Shown in pieces: positions 16,620-25,217 of a stretch of 31,044 bases of DNA. The notes under the pieces are model-generated. The model ran no database searches. It saw only the letters and a list, made by a program, of their open reading frames with translations, and was not told where the DNA came from. The first letter of the stretch is position 1, and each line of letters opens with the position of its first letter. This DNA is from Deltaproteobacteria bacterium UBA6601 (lineage in GTDB: Bacteria; Myxococcota_A; UBA796; UBA9615), in contig DJIF01000130.1 in assembly GCA_002433485.1 (NCBI GenBank), positions 111,697 through 142,740 of the forward strand, in the 5' to 3' direction. The position numbers were made by a program, and so were the translations under genes.

Positions 16620-19600
16620 TTACTGGGTGAGCCCATCACAGTTGTCGTCCGCACTGTTACCGACCACCTCTACCTGCCCTGGGTGAATGGCAGGATCACT
16701 GTCGTCACAATCGCCACCTAGCTCGGTAAAACCATCACCGTCGTCGTCTCGATTCTCAGTACCTTCATCGATGAGACCGTCGCAGTCGTTGTCGATCCAG
16801 TCGGAAAGTTCTGGCGCACCCTGGTAGGTGTTCGGCGCAGAATCGTCACAATCACCGGCATTCTCGCTCATTCCGTCGCCATCATCGTCCGAGACGCTGG
16901 TGCCCTCATCAATGATGCCATCGCAGTCATTATCAGCGCCATCCACCAATTCCGGGGCCCCGGGGAAAGAGCTGGCATCAAGGTCGTCACAGTCGCCGCC
17001 CATCGCTCCATAGCCGTCGCCATCACCGTCTACGGTGCCCGGGTCGACCTGACCATCGCAGTTGTCATCGAAGCCGTTGCTCTCGTCTTCAATGGCGCCG
17101 GGTGAGACCAGTGGATCGGCGTCGTTGCAGTCTCCCTCTTCCTCGGAGAATCCATCGCCATCGTCGTCGGAAACGACAGTGTCCTCATCAATGGTCCCAT
17201 CGCAGTCATTATCTGCGGCGTCGACCACCTCGATGGCGCCTGGATGACTGCCGGGATCTTCATCATCACAATCACCGCCACAGCTGCCATAGCCGTCGCC
17301 GTCCACGTCATAGAGACTCGGGTCGCCGTGCTCACAATCGTTACCTCTCAGGAGTGTCGCAGGAACCGATACGCCTCCCTCAAGTTCCACGGTCAAGATG
17401 CTGGTCACTGCGAGTTGACTGGCAGGACTGAACGACAGCTGCAGTTCGCCTGCCTGATCGGCCTCAAGCTGGATTGGAAACTCCCCGCCCACCACAAACT
17501 CAACAGAATCGGTGCTCGCCGATACAATGGACAGCGCAACCAGGCCCCGATTTTCAAGGGTAACCGCCCGCTCCTGTGAAGTGCCGACAGGCAGTTCACC
17601 AAAATCCACCACCGGCTCAAACCACAGCTGGGGCTCAACAGCCTGAGCCCTGAAGACCACCTCCACTGAGCTGTCAGTAGCGGTGCTGTGCAGGGTCACT
17701 CGCGCCCAATGAAAACCTGCCTCGCTAGGCCGGTAGTCGAATTCAAGCAGGCGTTCCTCGCCGGGAACCAGAGTCTCGAAGCTGGGCTCGATGACACTGA
17801 AGAAGTCTCCTTCTACATTGAGCAGGTCCAGACCCACCCACTGCACCGTCGCAGCTCCGTTCAATTCCAGCCTGAGCTGGACGCCAACGCTTGCACCTAC
17901 CGTAACTTCGCCTAGATCGACCAGGCCCGGAGTCACCACCAGGGAGCTGCGAGCCGCGGCAACCGTCACATCACTCCCACAGCCAGTAGAGGCGAGAGCT
18001 AGTAGCCCCACCAGAGCGAGCGATACAGCACCGAAACGCCGCCGCAGTGGCCGCCGCGGAGATTTGCTAACCCGCCGCCGACATAAGATCAGTAGCAGCA
18101 ACAGCGAGGCCCAGGCGGCAGAGCCGGAGCTCGCGCCTGAAAGGCCCTGCTGGCACTCACAGTCAGCGCCCTCTGGAACATCCACCGGCCCAATTACATC
18201 AGCGCCACCGCAGCCCTCGTCTATGACACCATCGCAGTTGTTATCGATGCCATCGCACATCTCAAGCAGTCCTTGGCGGACCCAGCCATTGGCATCGTCG
18301 CAGTCGCCTTCATCAGCGCTCTGTCCATCGCCATCCAGGTCCTCATCAAGCTCATCAACCTCACCGTCACAGTCGTCGTCGATGCCCTCGATGAGCTCCT
18401 CGGCCCCAGGATAGACCTCAGGATCTGCGTCATCGCAATCACCCTGCTCTTCTGAGTAGCCGTCTCCATCATCATCGCGGGCGGGACTTTCTTCATCCGT
18501 GATCCCATCACAGTCGTCATCCAGTCCGTTGGCTTCTTCCTGTGCGCCGGGATGCTGCAGGTCGTTGCTGTCGTTGCAGTCACCGTCCAACTCGGTGTAG
18601 CCGTCTTCGTCGTCGTCAAAACACTCAGTACCCTCATCGATGAGGTCGTCGCAGTCGTTGTCGACTTCATCACACAGCTCAATCGCTCCCGGGTAGGTGG
18701 CAGAATCACCCTCCAGGCAGTCCCCTCCTGCCTCGGTATAGCCATCACTGTCCGGATCTTCGGCACCGACATCGACCAGACCGTCGCAGTCATCATCGAA
18801 GCCATTGTCTTCATCCTCAGTGGCCGCCGGATGCACCGCCGGATCACCATCATTGCAATCACCGTCCAGCTCGGTATAGCCGTCGCCGTCGTCATCCGCA
18901 CAGGGGGTCATCTCATCGACGAAGCCGTCGCAATCCTGATCGACCCCGTCACACTGCTCCACAGCACCAGGGTGGACCCCTGGAGCCGCGTCATTGCAAT
19001 CACCGCCAAGCTCCGTGTAACCATCGCCGTCATCGTCGTAGCGATCCGTTTGCTCATCGACGTAACCATCGCAGTCGTTATCAATGCCGTCCGCGACCTC
19101 CGCCATAGCCGGTCCGATTAGGGGATCGCTGTCATCGCAGTCGCCTCCCCCCGCCTGGACTGCGACGACTCCGTCACCATCCACATCCTCGAGGTCCAGG
19201 AAGTCACAGTCCTGATCGATTCCATCGTAAGGGACCTCGGGCGCGCCAGGGTGGATGGCCGCCGACTGGTCGTTGCAATCCCCACCACAGGATGTGTAGC
19301 CGTCAAGATCGTCATCAAAGCCCTCATCGATACCGTCCACACAGTTATCGTCAAAGCCATTGCACTGTTCAATCGCGCCCGGAAAGACCAGTGCGCTAGT
19401 GTCGTTGCAATCGCCCTCGCAGGTGGTAAAGCCATCCCCGTCGAGGTTAAAGCCCTCATCCACAAGTTGATTGCAATTATCGTCTACCGCATTGCAGCTC
19501 TCCATTTGGCCAGGATTCACAGCCGTATTGCTGTCGTCGCAGTCATCGTCTGAGGTGCCGAACTGGCCATCAAGCCCGCAAGTTCGGTAGCCATCGCCGT

Positions 19601-20993
19601 CCGCATCAAAACCTTCGTCAACGCCACCAACACAGTTGTCGTCCCGCGCGTTGCAGAGCTCAACCTGCCCTGGATGGACAGAACTGTTGCTGTCATCGCA
19701 GTCCGAGATAGCGCCGCAGGTTCGATAGCCATCCCCATCGGCATCAAAGCCCTCATCGACGGTGCCGTTGCAGTTGTCGTCAATGCCATTACAAATCTCA
19801 GCTGCCCCAGGGAAGACCGAAGCCCCAGTGCCGGGCGTATCATCACAATCACCACCGCACTGTGAATAGAGATCCCCATCCTGATCGTAGCCCTCGTCAA
19901 TGCCACCACCGCAGTTGTCATCTACGCCGTTGCACTGTTCAAACTGACCGGGGAAGATCTGAGCATTACCATCGTTGCAGTCGCCGCCACAGCTGGTAAC
20001 CCCGTCCCCATCGGCATCAAAGCCTTCGTCGATACTGACATCGCAGTCATCATCTTGACCGTTACATAGTTCAGGGGCGGCAGGGTTTACCGATGCATTG
20101 AAGTCATTGCAGTCACCAAAGCAGGTGGTGAAGCCATCAGCGTCGCTATCAAAGCCTTCGTCGACGACCAGATTGCAATTGTCATCTACTCCATTACAGG
20201 CTTCGGCAAGACCCGGTCGAATCGCCGCGGAGAGGTCATTGCAGTCGCCGCCACAGCTGGTCACCCCATCGCCATCAAGATCGAAGCCTTCGTCAATGCT
20301 CAGGTCGCAGTCGTCGTCAAAACCGTTGCACTGCTCGACAACGCTAGGAGAAACCGACGGATTGCTGTCGTTACAATCGGTACCTCCGCAAGCGACATCA
20401 TCATGGCCATCGCCGTCCAGATCAGCGCAGCTATTGGTAGAGCTAGACACAAGGGTTACTGAGAAGGCGTACACACACAGCGGATCAGCGCCCACCGTGT
20501 CGATGCCTGAAAGGCTCCAAGTGCCAATAGCGCTCGCCCCGGCGAGCGCCTGGAGCGCCCCTCCGACCGGACGGAAGGTGCCTGAAACTGGAATGTTCGG
20601 TCCAGGCAGCAGCGCGGCGGAATCATCAAAGCCGGTAGCGACCGTCGCCATCGGCGTGGTCCAGTCCTGGTAGGTTCCCGGCTGAATCAAGACCAGTTGG
20701 CCAGCGGGGCTCACCAGGGTGAAGCCAGTCTCGTTGTGGTACGGATAGCCACTCGCTGGCCAACTACAGGTCCCGTCAGTCTTCAGCCAGGTAATGGAGG
20801 CGCTGACGTCAGTAATCACATCGCCAGCAGCGAAGTCGCTCGGCAAGAAGGTGACAGAGCCCACGGTCCGAATCGAAGCATCAATAGAAACCAGACCCGA
20901 CCAGCTGCGCGTTTGCGTGGCCGCGCTGGCAGACCCGACACAGCAGAGCAGCAGCGCGACCAAGAAGGTCGTTCGAAAAACCCTTTGAACCAT
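16620..20993 (-). CDS. MopE-repeat surface protein, apparent fusion of two proteins
   Basis: This is 1457 residues from the ATG at 20993; a GTG at 21041 is in frame but delays the signal peptide. Order: signal peptide (1-25); a beta domain ending GTWSLSGIDTVGADPLCVYAF, resembling a proprotein-convertase P domain; 16 MopE-like repeats (DC[ND]D...P G..E.C[ND]G.DD[ND]C...DEG); a MYXO-CTERM-like tail (Cys-rich, Gly/Ser, hydrophobic helix about 956-972, then RRR). Without a stop follows a lipoprotein-type signal with lipobox LASTGC (Cys1005), two HYDIN/ASH-like domains and five more repeats. The repeats probably bind calcium or copper. Two neighbouring genes may have fused, or a stop codon may be missing in the assembly. 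Confidence 0.88.
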   Translation of the reverse strand: MVQRVFRTTFLVALLLCCVGSASAATQTRSWSGLVSIDASIRTVGSVTFLPSDFAAGDVITDVSASITWLKTDGTCSWPASGYPYHNETGFTLVSPAGQLVLIQPGTYQDWTTPMATVATGFDDSAALLPGPNIPVSGTFRPVGGALQALAGASAIGTWSLSGIDTVGADPLCVYAFSVTLVSSSTNSCADLDGDGHDDVACGGTDCNDSNPSVSPSVVEQCNGFDDDCDLSIDEGFDLDGDGVTSCGGDCNDLSAAIRPGLAEACNGVDDNCNLVVDEGFDSDADGFTTCFGDCNDFNASVNPAAPELCNGQDDDCDVSIDEGFDADGDGVTSCGGDCNDGNAQIFPGQFEQCNGVDDNCGGGIDEGYDQDGDLYSQCGGDCDDTPGTGASVFPGAAEICNGIDDNCNGTVDEGFDADGDGYRTCGAISDCDDSNSSVHPGQVELCNARDDNCVGGVDEGFDADGDGYRTCGLDGQFGTSDDDCDDSNTAVNPGQMESCNAVDDNCNQLVDEGFNLDGDGFTTCEGDCNDTSALVFPGAIEQCNGFDDNCVDGIDEGFDDDLDGYTSCGGDCNDQSAAIHPGAPEVPYDGIDQDCDFLDLEDVDGDGVVAVQAGGGDCDDSDPLIGPAMAEVADGIDNDCDGYVDEQTDRYDDDGDGYTELGGDCNDAAPGVHPGAVEQCDGVDQDCDGFVDEMTPCADDDGDGYTELDGDCNDGDPAVHPAATEDEDNGFDDDCDGLVDVGAEDPDSDGYTEAGGDCLEGDSATYPGAIELCDEVDNDCDDLIDEGTECFDDDEDGYTELDGDCNDSNDLQHPGAQEEANGLDDDCDGITDEESPARDDDGDGYSEEQGDCDDADPEVYPGAEELIEGIDDDCDGEVDELDEDLDGDGQSADEGDCDDANGWVRQGLLEMCDGIDNNCDGVIDEGCGGADVIGPVDVPEGADCECQQGLSGASSGSAAWASLLLLLILCRRRVSKSPRRPLRRRFGAVSLALVGLLALASTGCGSDVTVAAARSSLVVTPGLVDLGEVTVGASVGVQLRLELNGAATVQWVGLDLLNVEGDFFSVIEPSFETLVPGEERLLEFDYRPSEAGFHWARVTLHSTATDSSVEVVFRAQAVEPQLWFEPVVDFGELPVGTSQERAVTLENRGLVALSIVSASTDSVEFVVGGEFPIQLEADQAGELQLSFSPASQLAVTSILTVELEGGVSVPATLLRGNDCEHGDPSLYDVDGDGYGSCGGDCDDEDPGSHPGAIEVVDAADNDCDGTIDEDTVVSDDDGDGFSEEEGDCNDADPLVSPGAIEDESNGFDDNCDGQVDPGTVDGDGDGYGAMGGDCDDLDASSFPGAPELVDGADNDCDGIIDEGTSVSDDDGDGMSENAGDCDDSAPNTYQGAPELSDWIDNDCDGLIDEGTENRDDDGDGFTELGGDCDDSDPAIHPGQVEVVGNSADDNCDGLTQ
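16623..17318 (-). repeat. C-terminal block of five MopE-like repeats
   Basis: Five tandem coding repeats of roughly 110-135 bp each encode D.DGDG......GDC[DN]D...P.A.E..D..DNDCDG..DE. Unlike the first eight repeats of the N-terminal block, most lack the Cys in the middle (VVDAADNDC and ELVDGADNDC in place of CNGVDDNC). The bounds are read from the protein and are approximate. Confidence 0.8.
18205..20390 (-). repeat. N-terminal block of sixteen MopE-like repeats
   Basis: Sixteen tandem coding repeats lie here. The first eight share CNGxDDNCxxxVDEGFDxDGDG and are Cys-rich. Those from the ninth on shift to an acidic DDDGDGYTELxGDCND form. This explains the strong DNA periodicity and the spurious open frames on the other strand. 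The bounds are approximate. Confidence 0.85.
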
Positions 20994-21120
20994 GGCTGAT
21001 GAACCCCATCGAGGAATTGGACTGCGCCTTATACTGCACACCAGCAGCCTTTAGGGAGGCTAGCATGTGAACGGGTCCGGATCTGCCAGAATCGCAGCCC
21101 ATGCCCCCAAAGACAACCCC

Positions 21121-21834
21121 TCAAGTGCTGGGGAGCAGCAGCCGATCTGAGAGCAATTGCTCGGTAAAGGTACGACGTAGATAGAAGCCGCGAGGGTTGA
21201 CCTCCACCCACTGCGCCTGTTCATCGAGCATCCACACGAGTTCCCGACTGTTGGCGGCCTTCGGTCGCAGCTGAAGTGCCTCACCCTGGTGCGCATCCAG
21301 GCGATTCAGCGCACCGGTGCAGATCAGCTCAGCGAGTTCTTCGTAGTCCCGTTCAAGCAATCGATCCTCTTCCGCCGAGGGCGACCATAGCAGCGCGGTA
21401 CCGACCCGACGCTCTCCAGGGGGCTGTCCGGCAGAGGCCAGAACCGGAAGCCACAGCACCGAAGCCAGCTTTCTGCGCACCCAGGAATCCTGCCAACAAG
21501 GCGCCAAAGAACCGTCAAGCGGGGCGACGCACACCCACGTGCTCTCGCGCGGCCGTCCGTCGGTGCCCACAGGAATGCTTTTAAGTTCAATGCCCAGGTG
21601 CGGAAAATCGGGTTCGGCTCGCGACCCACCGCTAGCGCCGAGAGCTCGCTCCAACAGCTGGCCTGCCCATCCTTTGTGGCGCCGTAAGTCGTCAGGAACC
21701 GGCTGATCTAGCTCAGCGGCAATCCAAGCCAGGGAGCGGCCCGCCAGGCTTCGGGCTCGCTGCATAAGCGCTTCAGGGTTAGCTGGGGCATCCATGACGT
21801 CAACCAGACTAACCCGAGGATACTTATCATTCAC
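21121..21834 (-). CDS. mutH: DNA mismatch repair endonuclease MutH
   Basis: MutH nicks the unmethylated strand at hemimethylated GATC sites when activated by MutS/MutL. The 237 residues align by eye with E. coli MutH from end to end: DLRRHKGWAGQLLERALGA, PDFPHLGIELKSIPV, STWVCVAPL, RRVGTALLWSP, LQLRPKAANS and PRGFYLRRTF. The catalytic set is Glu62, Asp76, Glu83 and Lys85, a constant offset of six from E. coli E56, D70, E77 and K79. The longest frame starts with a GTG at 21834; an ATG at residue 14 is possible. It lies 59 bp downstream of htrA on the same strand. No dam, mutS or mutL is in the window. Confidence 0.95.
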   Translation of the reverse strand: MNDKYPRVSLVDVMDAPANPEALMQRARSLAGRSLAWIAAELDQPVPDDLRRHKGWAGQLLERALGASGGSRAEPDFPHLGIELKSIPVGTDGRPRESTWVCVAPLDGSLAPCWQDSWVRRKLASVLWLPVLASAGQPPGERRVGTALLWSPSAEEDRLLERDYEELAELICTGALNRLDAHQGEALQLRPKAANSRELVWMLDEQAQWVEVNPRGFYLRRTFTEQLLSDRLLLPST

Positions 21835-21893
21835 CGACCAACGGATTGAAGGTCAGGAAGAGTCTAACCCACAGCCAGTCGCTTCAAGTGAGC

Positions 21894-23408
21894 TTAGCCG
21901 AGGGCAATGTAAAGACTTGCCTCACCTCGCCTCACCAGCACAACCAGGCCACTTTCAAGGCCATCAATGACCATATTTATGGATTTAATATTCTTAACTT
22001 CTAATCCATTTACCTCAACTATAACATCACCATTTTGGAGTCCGCTGCGCGCAGCCCGACTGCCAGGCTCCACCTCACTCACCAGCACTCCGTGGCGAAG
22101 CTCTGTGTCGAGTCTGAACTGGCGTCGTCGGAGCTGGTCGGTGTCGGCCAGGTTTTCCAGCGAGCAACCATCAAGTGGAGATTTACTTATGTTTACATAA
22201 GTATCATTTTTTATTATATTTGAGTCCTTAAGCTCAAGCTTAACATTAAGTTCTACAGGCTTGCCTTTTCGAATCAATTTCACACCGTGTTTTTGGTCGA
22301 TTGGACTAAGTGCAACGATGTTCCTGAGTTCACTCGGGCTCGATACCATCTCTTGGCCGAAAGCCAGCACCACATCACCTGCCTGAAGACCAGCACGGCT
22401 GGCCGGAGAACCTTGCTGCACGCCACTGATGAGCACTCCCGGTACAAGCTCAAGGCCGAATCCTTTGGCCAGGGAGGCTGTGAATGGCTGAATGGAGACA
22501 CCGAGCCAGGAACGCTCCACAACCCCGCGCTCCACCAGTCGATCCATGATGTCAGCAGCGAGATCTGCGGGAATTGCAAATCCAACCCCCTGATTGCCAC
22601 CGCTGCGAGATGCGATGGCGGTATTGATGCCGACCAAATCACCGTTCAAATCCAGCAGCGCGCCGCCTGAGTTGCCTGGATTGATAGCGGCGTCAGTCTG
22701 GAGAAAGTCTTCGTAGTCAACAATGCCGACGTTTCCCCTGCCCTTTGCGGAGATGATCCCCATAGTGACTGAGCCTGCTAATCCGAAGGGATTACCCACC
22801 GCAAGCACAATCTCGCCGAGCCGCGGCTCCTTATGTACGGCCAGTTTCAAAGCTGACAGGGGGGGGCCGCTCAAGCCCTGCAGACGAATCACCGCCAGAT
22901 CGGTAGGGGCGTCGGTGCCCAGGACCTTTGCCTCGAACTCGCGGCCATCATGAAGGGTGACCAGTATTTGCTCAGCATCGGCTACCACGTGATTATTGGT
23001 CAGCACCAGCCCACTGGAGTCCACCACAACGCCTGAGCCGAGACTTCGGGATTGGCGGGGAACGCCATGGCGCGGTCGACCCCCTTCACCAAAGAAGCGC
23101 CGTAACAAAGGGTCTCCGCCGAAGGGGGAAGACGGGACCCGATGAACTCGGCGAGTCGAGATGTTCACCACCGCCGGGAGCGCCTTCTCCGCGGCATCCG
23201 CGATCGGCTGCTCGGAGGCCAGCAAAGCGAGCGGAGTAGCAACGGGCAGCGGCGGCACAGGCTCTGCTGAGCCCACGCTGGCCACCGAGGGAGCTGGTGC
23301 GCGACCGGCCAGGAGACTACCAGCCAGACCTACCAGCAGAGCTAGCGAGACCAGGCCAGTTGCGAGGATTCTGAGTACAAGACCCAGGGTTCGATGTCGA
23401 GAGGGCAT
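21894..23408 (-). CDS. htrA: HtrA/DegP-family serine protease with two PDZ domains
   Basis: This is a periplasmic quality-control protease. I use the ATG at 23408 because GGAG lies 7 nt before it; an ATG at 23423 is in frame with no ribosome site. The 504 residues run as follows: signal or anchor helix (about 10-35), a trypsin-like domain with His140 (NNHVV), Asp170 (TDLAV) and Ser247 (NPGNSGG), then PDZ1 (from about 340) and PDZ2 (about 425-500). Two sections of the second half, coding for IIKNDTYVNISK and LEVKNIKSINMVIDG, are strikingly AT-rich compared with the rest and carry inverted repeats. The downstream gene is mutH. The family is firm; the subfamily (DegP or DegQ) is not settled. Confidence 0.94.
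   Translation of the reverse strand: MPSRHRTLGLVLRILATGLVSLALLVGLAGSLLAGRAPAPSVASVGSAEPVPPLPVATPLALLASEQPIADAAEKALPAVVNISTRRVHRVPSSPFGGDPLLRRFFGEGGRPRHGVPRQSRSLGSGVVVDSSGLVLTNNHVVADAEQILVTLHDGREFEAKVLGTDAPTDLAVIRLQGLSGPPLSALKLAVHKEPRLGEIVLAVGNPFGLAGSVTMGIISAKGRGNVGIVDYEDFLQTDAAINPGNSGGALLDLNGDLVGINTAIASRSGGNQGVGFAIPADLAADIMDRLVERGVVERSWLGVSIQPFTASLAKGFGLELVPGVLISGVQQGSPASRAGLQAGDVVLAFGQEMVSSPSELRNIVALSPIDQKHGVKLIRKGKPVELNVKLELKDSNIIKNDTYVNISKSPLDGCSLENLADTDQLRRRQFRLDTELRHGVLVSEVEPGSRAARSGLQNGDVIVEVNGLEVKNIKSINMVIDGLESGLVVLVRRGEASLYIALG
22185..22243 (-). promoter_or_regulatory. AT-rich island with two palindromes and a -10 box
   Basis: Inside htrA, TTAAGCT-CA-AGCTTAA (22228-22243) and ACTTATG-TTTA-CATAAGT (22185-22202) are perfect inverted repeats. 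Between them, the leftward strand reads a perfect TATAAT (complement of 22213-22218). I see no good -35 at 17 bp. It could be an internal operator and promoter driving mutH, whose start is about 350 bp downstream. The function is inference only. Confidence 0.3.
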
Positions 23409-23520
23409 TTGGCAGCTCCACATGAGTTAGAGCGACGTACATGACGCTCTCCCTTGTTGAGACCAGTTACCCCTCAGCTTTCTTCAATATTCCAAATTTT
23501 TTGACGGGTCTTGCCTGTTT

Positions 23521-25068
23521 TTACAACTGAAAACTGACACTGCTCTTACTACCGCCGACCGCTCCAGACCTGTTGCTGCCACCACGGCTGGCGGCTTGCG
23601 TTTCCTCGCCGCGCGCAGCCCTGATCCCGGGCCTTCGTCCCAGGCGAGCGGCAGCGCGGAATCCGCCGTGACCATTGGCGTTCCGGTTGCGTGACCCACG
23701 GTTGGAGGCCTGGGCCTTAGCTGGCTGGTCAGCGCGGCGATTGCGGAGCGTCTCAAGAATGGACTCCTCCACTTCTACTCGACCCGCCTGTGCAGCTGAA
23801 GGATCCGCTGCAAGTCGAATTGACTCGACCGGCTCTTCGTTGAGTACCGCACGCTCGAACTCCGTTGCACCCTCCATCCACCAAGCCTGCTCCTCTTCCC
23901 GATGCTCACCGCGGGCGCGTTTGCCGACCGCACTCTCTCGCCAGGTATCGAGAAGCTGTTCTGCGCTGGGAGTAAGGGTGTTGGCTTGAGCTCCTTCAGC
24001 AGTCACATGTGTGTTTTGGCGTCGAGTAGCTACTGGCTCTTGAGAAGCCAGGTTGGTGGCCTCATCACAGAGGGTTCTATAAGTTCCTGCGGTGGCAGCT
24101 CGATCCTCGCCAAGACAGCTCGCTGAGGGCGCTGGATTTAGGTCAGACCACTGGTGAAGCACATCCATCCTGCCCTCGCTCACACCGACCAGGAGTCGAG
24201 CGCCTTCTACATCGAGAAGCAGGATCTGGGCATTGGCTCCGACCCGACGCGATGCTTGCAGAGCAATGCTCATAGCCTCGGTCCGCTGGAGCTTGCCAGT
24301 GAAGCCAGGGATCCGCTGAAGAATCAGACTTCGGCACCCGGGGTGCAGACTCAGCAGGCCAAAGAGGACGAGCGCAATCGCCAGAGCCATGCGGGCCCGC
24401 GACAGAGGATTGACGCCTTCCGGCCTCGCCGTCGGAATGCTGACAGTCGGCTTCTGCCCGCTATCAGCTGAATTGTCACCAACCAGCTGCGCCGCGGTAA
24501 GGCCCGCTGGCACGGGCTGATCGATGGCGATGCTCGTTGATTCAGTCGAGTCACCGTTGGCAACTCCTCGTTCATCGGAATTAGCATTTTCGGTCATATG
24601 GCTGGCCGCAGCTGTAGCTTGCGGCTCCACCCTACTGAGCGCGCCACTAGTTTGGTCTTTGTTGGCCTGCTTCGGGCTGAGTGTAGCTACTTCAAGGCTT
24701 TTGGCCTTTGGCCTGGGACGCAAGCGGATGGTCGCGCCGATATCAATGGAGTCGTTGCTCAGACCATTTAGGTCCATGATCTCGTTGACACTCATGCCGT
24801 AGCGAACCGCGATCTTTGATAGCCAATCGCCCTTCTTGACCACGTGGGTGGCGGGTCGCTCTGAGCGAGGCATCTTTTGAATCACTGCAATTGACGAGGT
24901 CTTGGACGGTGTGGAACTGGGCCGAGGACGCACCAGCACGGGCCGCGGTTGATCAGAGATCTCGGCAAGTTGCTGGGTCGGGATTGGATCGGCGGCGAGA
25001 GCGGCCGGGGAGCCACAGAGTGAAACTACCAGCAAGAGCAATGAGATTCGGTTCGAGACAACACACAT
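23521..25068 (-). CDS. LysM protein with transmembrane helix and FliO-like domain
   Basis: The product has 515 residues; AGGAG lies 7 nt before the ATG. The parts in order are: a signal peptide (to about 26); a LysM peptidoglycan-binding module (about 74-118: THVVKKGDWLSKIAVRYGMS, then IMDLNGL); a Ser/Thr/Ala-rich linker; a membrane helix (about 226-241); and a segment at 265-307 that reads like the conserved core of FliO, the flagellar export-apparatus protein (MSIALQASRRVGANAQILLL, then GARLLVGVSEGRMDVLHQW). The C-terminal 75 residues are Arg/Gly/Asn-rich. No flagellar genes are nearby, so a stand-alone envelope role is possible. The LysM call is strong, the FliO call moderate. Confidence 0.8.
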   Translation of the reverse strand: MCVVSNRISLLLLVVSLCGSPAALAADPIPTQQLAEISDQPRPVLVRPRPSSTPSKTSSIAVIQKMPRSERPATHVVKKGDWLSKIAVRYGMSVNEIMDLNGLSNDSIDIGATIRLRPRPKAKSLEVATLSPKQANKDQTSGALSRVEPQATAAASHMTENANSDERGVANGDSTESTSIAIDQPVPAGLTAAQLVGDNSADSGQKPTVSIPTARPEGVNPLSRARMALAIALVLFGLLSLHPGCRSLILQRIPGFTGKLQRTEAMSIALQASRRVGANAQILLLDVEGARLLVGVSEGRMDVLHQWSDLNPAPSASCLGEDRAATAGTYRTLCDEATNLASQEPVATRRQNTHVTAEGAQANTLTPSAEQLLDTWRESAVGKRARGEHREEEQAWWMEGATEFERAVLNEEPVESIRLAADPSAAQAGRVEVEESILETLRNRRADQPAKAQASNRGSRNRNANGHGGFRAAARLGRRPGIRAARGEETQAASRGGSNRSGAVGGSKSSVSFQL

Positions 25069-25217
25069 AGCGAACTCCTACGAGAAGGTCTGCCCCCTCA
25101 CGTAGCAGGAGTCGTGCCAGTTCCCTGATTAAAACCTGTATGGGGGCTTGTGCTGGATAGGCTGGAGGCCCGCCTGCTATCCTGTCGAAACGCACAAACC
25201 GCGCCAGGGAGGACGCC

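Noticed and set aside
18552..19121. Long open frame on the plus strand inside the MopE-repeat gene
   Set aside because: It is the antisense shadow of Asp/Gly-rich repeats. Its Val/Ile/Ala-rich translation follows the repeat period and it has no ribosome site.
18205..20390. Regular DNA repeats that could suggest a CRISPR array
   Set aside because: The units are coding, diverged, about 100-130 bp, and keep frame across a 1457-residue protein. There are no identical short repeats and no cas genes.
25155..25182. GGATAG-N16-CTATCC inverted repeat between the LysM gene and the 105-residue gene
   Set aside because: The arms are only 6 bp and no promoter aligns with them, so chance is not excluded.
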